This document shows, piece by piece, positions 13,186 to 14,946 of a DNA stretch of 14,946 bases (its first letter is position 1; each line of letters opens with the position of its first letter). The notes beneath the pieces are model-generated. The model saw only the letters and a program-made list of their open reading frames with translations, was not told the origin of the DNA and searched no databases. The stretch lies in assembly GCA_040002995.1 (NCBI GenBank), contig JBDUDK010000138.1:1-14946 (forward strand). The letters are read 5' to 3'. A program made the translations under genes and the position numbers. The stretch is from JBDUDK01 sp040002995. GTDB taxonomy: Bacteria; Actinomycetota; Acidimicrobiia; Acidimicrobiales; Ilumatobacteraceae.

Positions 13186-13971
13186 TCAGCCCACCGTGGC
13201 GAGGTCTTCCTCGCGGGCGACGGCCTCGGGCAGGATCGCCGCCTCACTGGGCAGCACGTCGGCTTTCTTCGCCGCGTAGCGATTGCGGTACTCCTGGCCG
13301 GTCAGGTCCTTGATCTCGAACATCACTTCGTCGATGAGCCGACGCAGGGCCAAATGATCGCCCACGCGGCTCGCGTACTTCTCAACTTTGACGGGACGCC
13401 CGATCGTGATCGAGCACGACCTGAACACCCGCGGCAGCTTGGCGTCGGGGGGTTGAATTTCACGCGTGCCCACGATGCCAACGGGAAAGATCGGGCATCC
13501 GACGGAGATGGCAAGACGGGCCGCGCCCGTGTGGCCCTTGTTGAGGAAACCGTCGCGGCTCCGCGTCCCCTCGGGGAAGATCCCGAACAGCTCGCCGCGC
13601 CGGAGCACGCCCTCGGCTGCGATCAATGCGCCCCTGCTCTTCGAGCCGCCACCGCGGTCGATCGGGATCATGCCCATGGCAGGAAACAGATACTTGGTCT
13701 TCCACGAATCCATGTACTCCGCCTTGCCGACGAAGCTGATGCGGCGAGGCACCACGAGCATCAGGAACGCGGAGTCAAGGAAGGAAATGTGGTTCGGACA
13801 AAGGATCGCCGGGCCCTCAGCCGGGAGCCGTTCAAGCCCCTCCACGTTGATATCCCAAAAGAAGCGCCGGATCGGTTGCGCTATCGAACGGACGGCATCT
13901 TGGAGCTTGCCCGCCCCGTCGCCACCGATCGGGCCCGCGGCCGAGCCGGCTGCGTAGCGGTTCCGAGACAT
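13186..13971 (-). CDS. plsC: 1-acylglycerol-3-phosphate O-acyltransferase (PlsC family)
   Basis: A 261-aa membrane-associated acyltransferase adding the second acyl chain to lysophosphatidic acid to make phosphatidic acid, the precursor of CDP-diacylglycerol used by PgsA. Motif I is NHISFLD (H61, D66: HX4D), motif II is around GMIPIDRGGGSKSR (100-113), motif III is FPEGTRSRDG (132-141), and motif IV is FPVGIVGT (152-159). The N-terminal about 30 residues are Gly/Ala-rich and variable. ATG at 13971 is preferred to GTG at 13980 because a TAGCGT -10 (13979-13984) lies exactly 7 nt upstream, the leaderless arrangement, and overlaps the GTG codon. It lies 73 bp after mshC and 50 bp before thrS. 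Which acyl-CoA/ACP donor it uses cannot be seen. Confidence 0.88.
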   Translation of the reverse strand: MSRNRYAAGSAAGPIGGDGAGKLQDAVRSIAQPIRRFFWDINVEGLERLPAEGPAILCPNHISFLDSAFLMLVVPRRISFVGKAEYMDSWKTKYLFPAMGMIPIDRGGGSKSRGALIAAEGVLRRGELFGIFPEGTRSRDGFLNKGHTGAARLAISVGCPIFPVGIVGTREIQPPDAKLPRVFRSCSITIGRPVKVEKYASRVGDHLALRRLIDEVMFEIKDLTGQEYRNRYAAKKADVLPSEAAILPEAVAREEDLATVG

Positions 13972-13978
13972 CGGGCGC

Positions 13979-13984
13979 ACGCTA
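13979..13984 (-). promoter_or_regulatory. Candidate leaderless -10 (TAGCGT) for plsC
   Basis: TAGCGT on the minus strand, 7 nt before the ATG at 13971, identical in sequence and spacing to the hexamer upstream of the gene starting at 4861. Confidence 0.45.
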
Positions 13985-14044
13985 CCCGAGGCGGCCTAAA
14001 GGCCCCCCAGAATCTCGTGTGAAGCCTGCGTGAACGCTGGTGAA

Positions 14045-14946
14045 CTAAATGGAAACTCCCAAGAGCGCCGCCGCCTCATCGATCCTGCGCCCTCCATCAA
14101 CGGCGGCGTCGATCGCGGCCAGGGCCGCGGGAGTGTCGAGGTCGTCGTCGAGCGCGGCCCGAACGTCGTCAAGTGCCCGCTCATTGCCGCTGCGCCCCGA
14201 CACTCCCATCCAGCGATCGAGCCGAGCCGCGGCGCGGGGCATCAGACCGTCGTCCCACGACCAATGGTGGCGGTAGTGGTGCTCGAGCACGGCGAGCCGA
14301 ATGGCCCGGGGGTCGTACTCCTTGCGAAGTTGGTCAACGAACACAAGGTTTCCGAGGCTCTTCGACATCTTCTGGCCGTCCTTGTAGACGAACGGCGCAT
14401 GCAGCCAGTGGCGCACGAATGTCTGGCCGGTGGCGGCCTCACTTTGAGCTCGTTCGCACTCGTGATGCGGGAAGATCAGGTCGGGACCGCCGCCGTGCAG
14501 ATCGATGGTGGTGCTGAGCTCGCGCAGCGCCAAGGCCGAACACTCGATGTGCCAGCCCGGCCGGCCCGGCCCCCACAAAGTCTCCCAAAAAGGCTCGCCG
14601 TCACCGGACGGCTGCCACAACACGAAGTCGAGCGGATGGCGCTTGTTGGGATCGTCGACATTGCCTCCGCGTTCTCGCGCGAGCGCGATCATCTGGTCCT
14701 CGCTGTAATGACTGATCTCACCGAACGTCGGAAAGGTTTTGATGTCGAAGTAGACGGCGCCACCGGCCTGGTACGCATGACCGCGCTCGAGCACCATCGC
14801 GATGAATCCCCTGATGTCGGGAATCGCCGATGTCGCGCGCGGCTCAGACCAGCAAGGCAACATGTCGAGCGCCTCCATGTCGGACTGGAAGCGCGCGACC
14901 TCGCCCGCGGCTAGGTCGAGATAGTGGACGCCGAGCAACTTGGCCC
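14045..14946 (-). CDS. mshC: MshC, cysteine:glucosaminyl-inositol ligase (mycothiol synthesis), 5' end outside window
   Basis: The C-terminal 299 codons of a class I synthetase-fold protein; the N-terminus with the HIGH-type motif lies beyond 14946. Seen are GPGRPGWHIECSALAL (zinc-binding Cys/His region), DLHGGGPDLIFPHHE and the KMSKSLGN ATP-binding loop. It could be mistaken for cysteinyl-tRNA synthetase, but it ends shortly after DDDLDTPAALAAID with a final ALLGVSI and lacks the tRNA anticodon-binding domain. The segment RERGGNVDDPNKRHPLDFVLW also has the MshC pattern (RGGDP..PGK..LD..LW). MshC couples cysteine to GlcN-inositol using ATP in the making of mycothiol, the actinobacterial low-molecular-weight thiol. 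A truncated CysS paralogue is the alternative. Confidence 0.82.
   Translation of the reverse strand, partial: AKLLGVHYLDLAAGEVARFQSDMEALDMLPCWSEPRATSAIPDIRGFIAMVLERGHAYQAGGAVYFDIKTFPTFGEISHYSEDQMIALARERGGNVDDPNKRHPLDFVLWQPSGDGEPFWETLWGPGRPGWHIECSALALRELSTTIDLHGGGPDLIFPHHECERAQSEAATGQTFVRHWLHAPFVYKDGQKMSKSLGNLVFVDQLRKEYDPRAIRLAVLEHHYRHHWSWDDGLMPRAAARLDRWMGVSGRSGNERALDDVRAALDDDLDTPAALAAIDAAVDGGRRIDEAAALLGVSI

Noticed and set aside
1..14946. CRISPR arrays, rRNA, tRNA genes, insertion-sequence transposases
   Set aside because: No regularly spaced repeats, conserved RNA segments or transposase motifs were seen on either strand.

Overview
The window looks like a piece of a high-GC actinobacterial chromosome. 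The best lineage evidence is a partial MshC (mycothiol ligase), a gene order matching the mycobacterial thrS - HIT phosphorylase - phosphatidylinositol-phosphate synthase - PIM acyltransferase neighbourhood, a FusA2-type EF-G, and several genes whose start codon sits 6-9 nt after a TANNNT -10 hexamer (the layout of leaderless actinobacterial genes). An uncultured-type lineage such as Acidimicrobiia would fit, but that is a guess from style and not a database result.

Layout. 1-1163: a CorA Mg2+ transporter on the minus strand. 1198-2391: a divergent pair on the plus strand (DUF1697 protein, then a membrane-anchored YdcF/DUF218 protein). 2392-3214: about 820 bases with no convincing gene, holding a 12-bp tandem repeat, a possibly structured RNA, and several strong hairpins, two of which are related copies in opposite orientation. 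3215-4324: two minus-strand genes, a hemerythrin-domain protein with a basic tail and an unknown 116-aa protein. 4420-6063: the most unusual part. A 44-nt copy of the 3' end of the acyltransferase gene lies exactly 1600 bases from the real one. The copies share a perfect 16-nt core, and between them are a small zinc-ribbon-like gene, a STAS-domain gene and the C-terminal relic of a tyrosine recombinase next to one repeat. This is the arrangement of a small, decayed integrative element inserted in the 3' end of a protein gene.

6020-14946: the core of the window. On the minus strand are mshC (5' end outside the window), a PlsC-type acyltransferase, thrS, a HIT-family nucleotide phosphorylase/hydrolase, a two-TM unknown protein, and then (after a plus-strand fusA2 plus small Ala-rich protein) pgsA and patA. 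Several of these junctions are 4-bp gaps or 1-4 bp overlaps, implying translational coupling. The minus-strand genes cover thiol biosynthesis, phosphatidic acid and phosphatidylinositol lipid synthesis and threonyl-tRNA charging. The mannosyltransferase gene (pimA) expected after patA is absent; the putative integrated element occupies that place.

Most of the window is conserved housekeeping sequence. The features worth following up are the att-like repeat pair with the integrase relic, the structured 2392-2900 intergenic region, and the set of candidate leaderless promoters.
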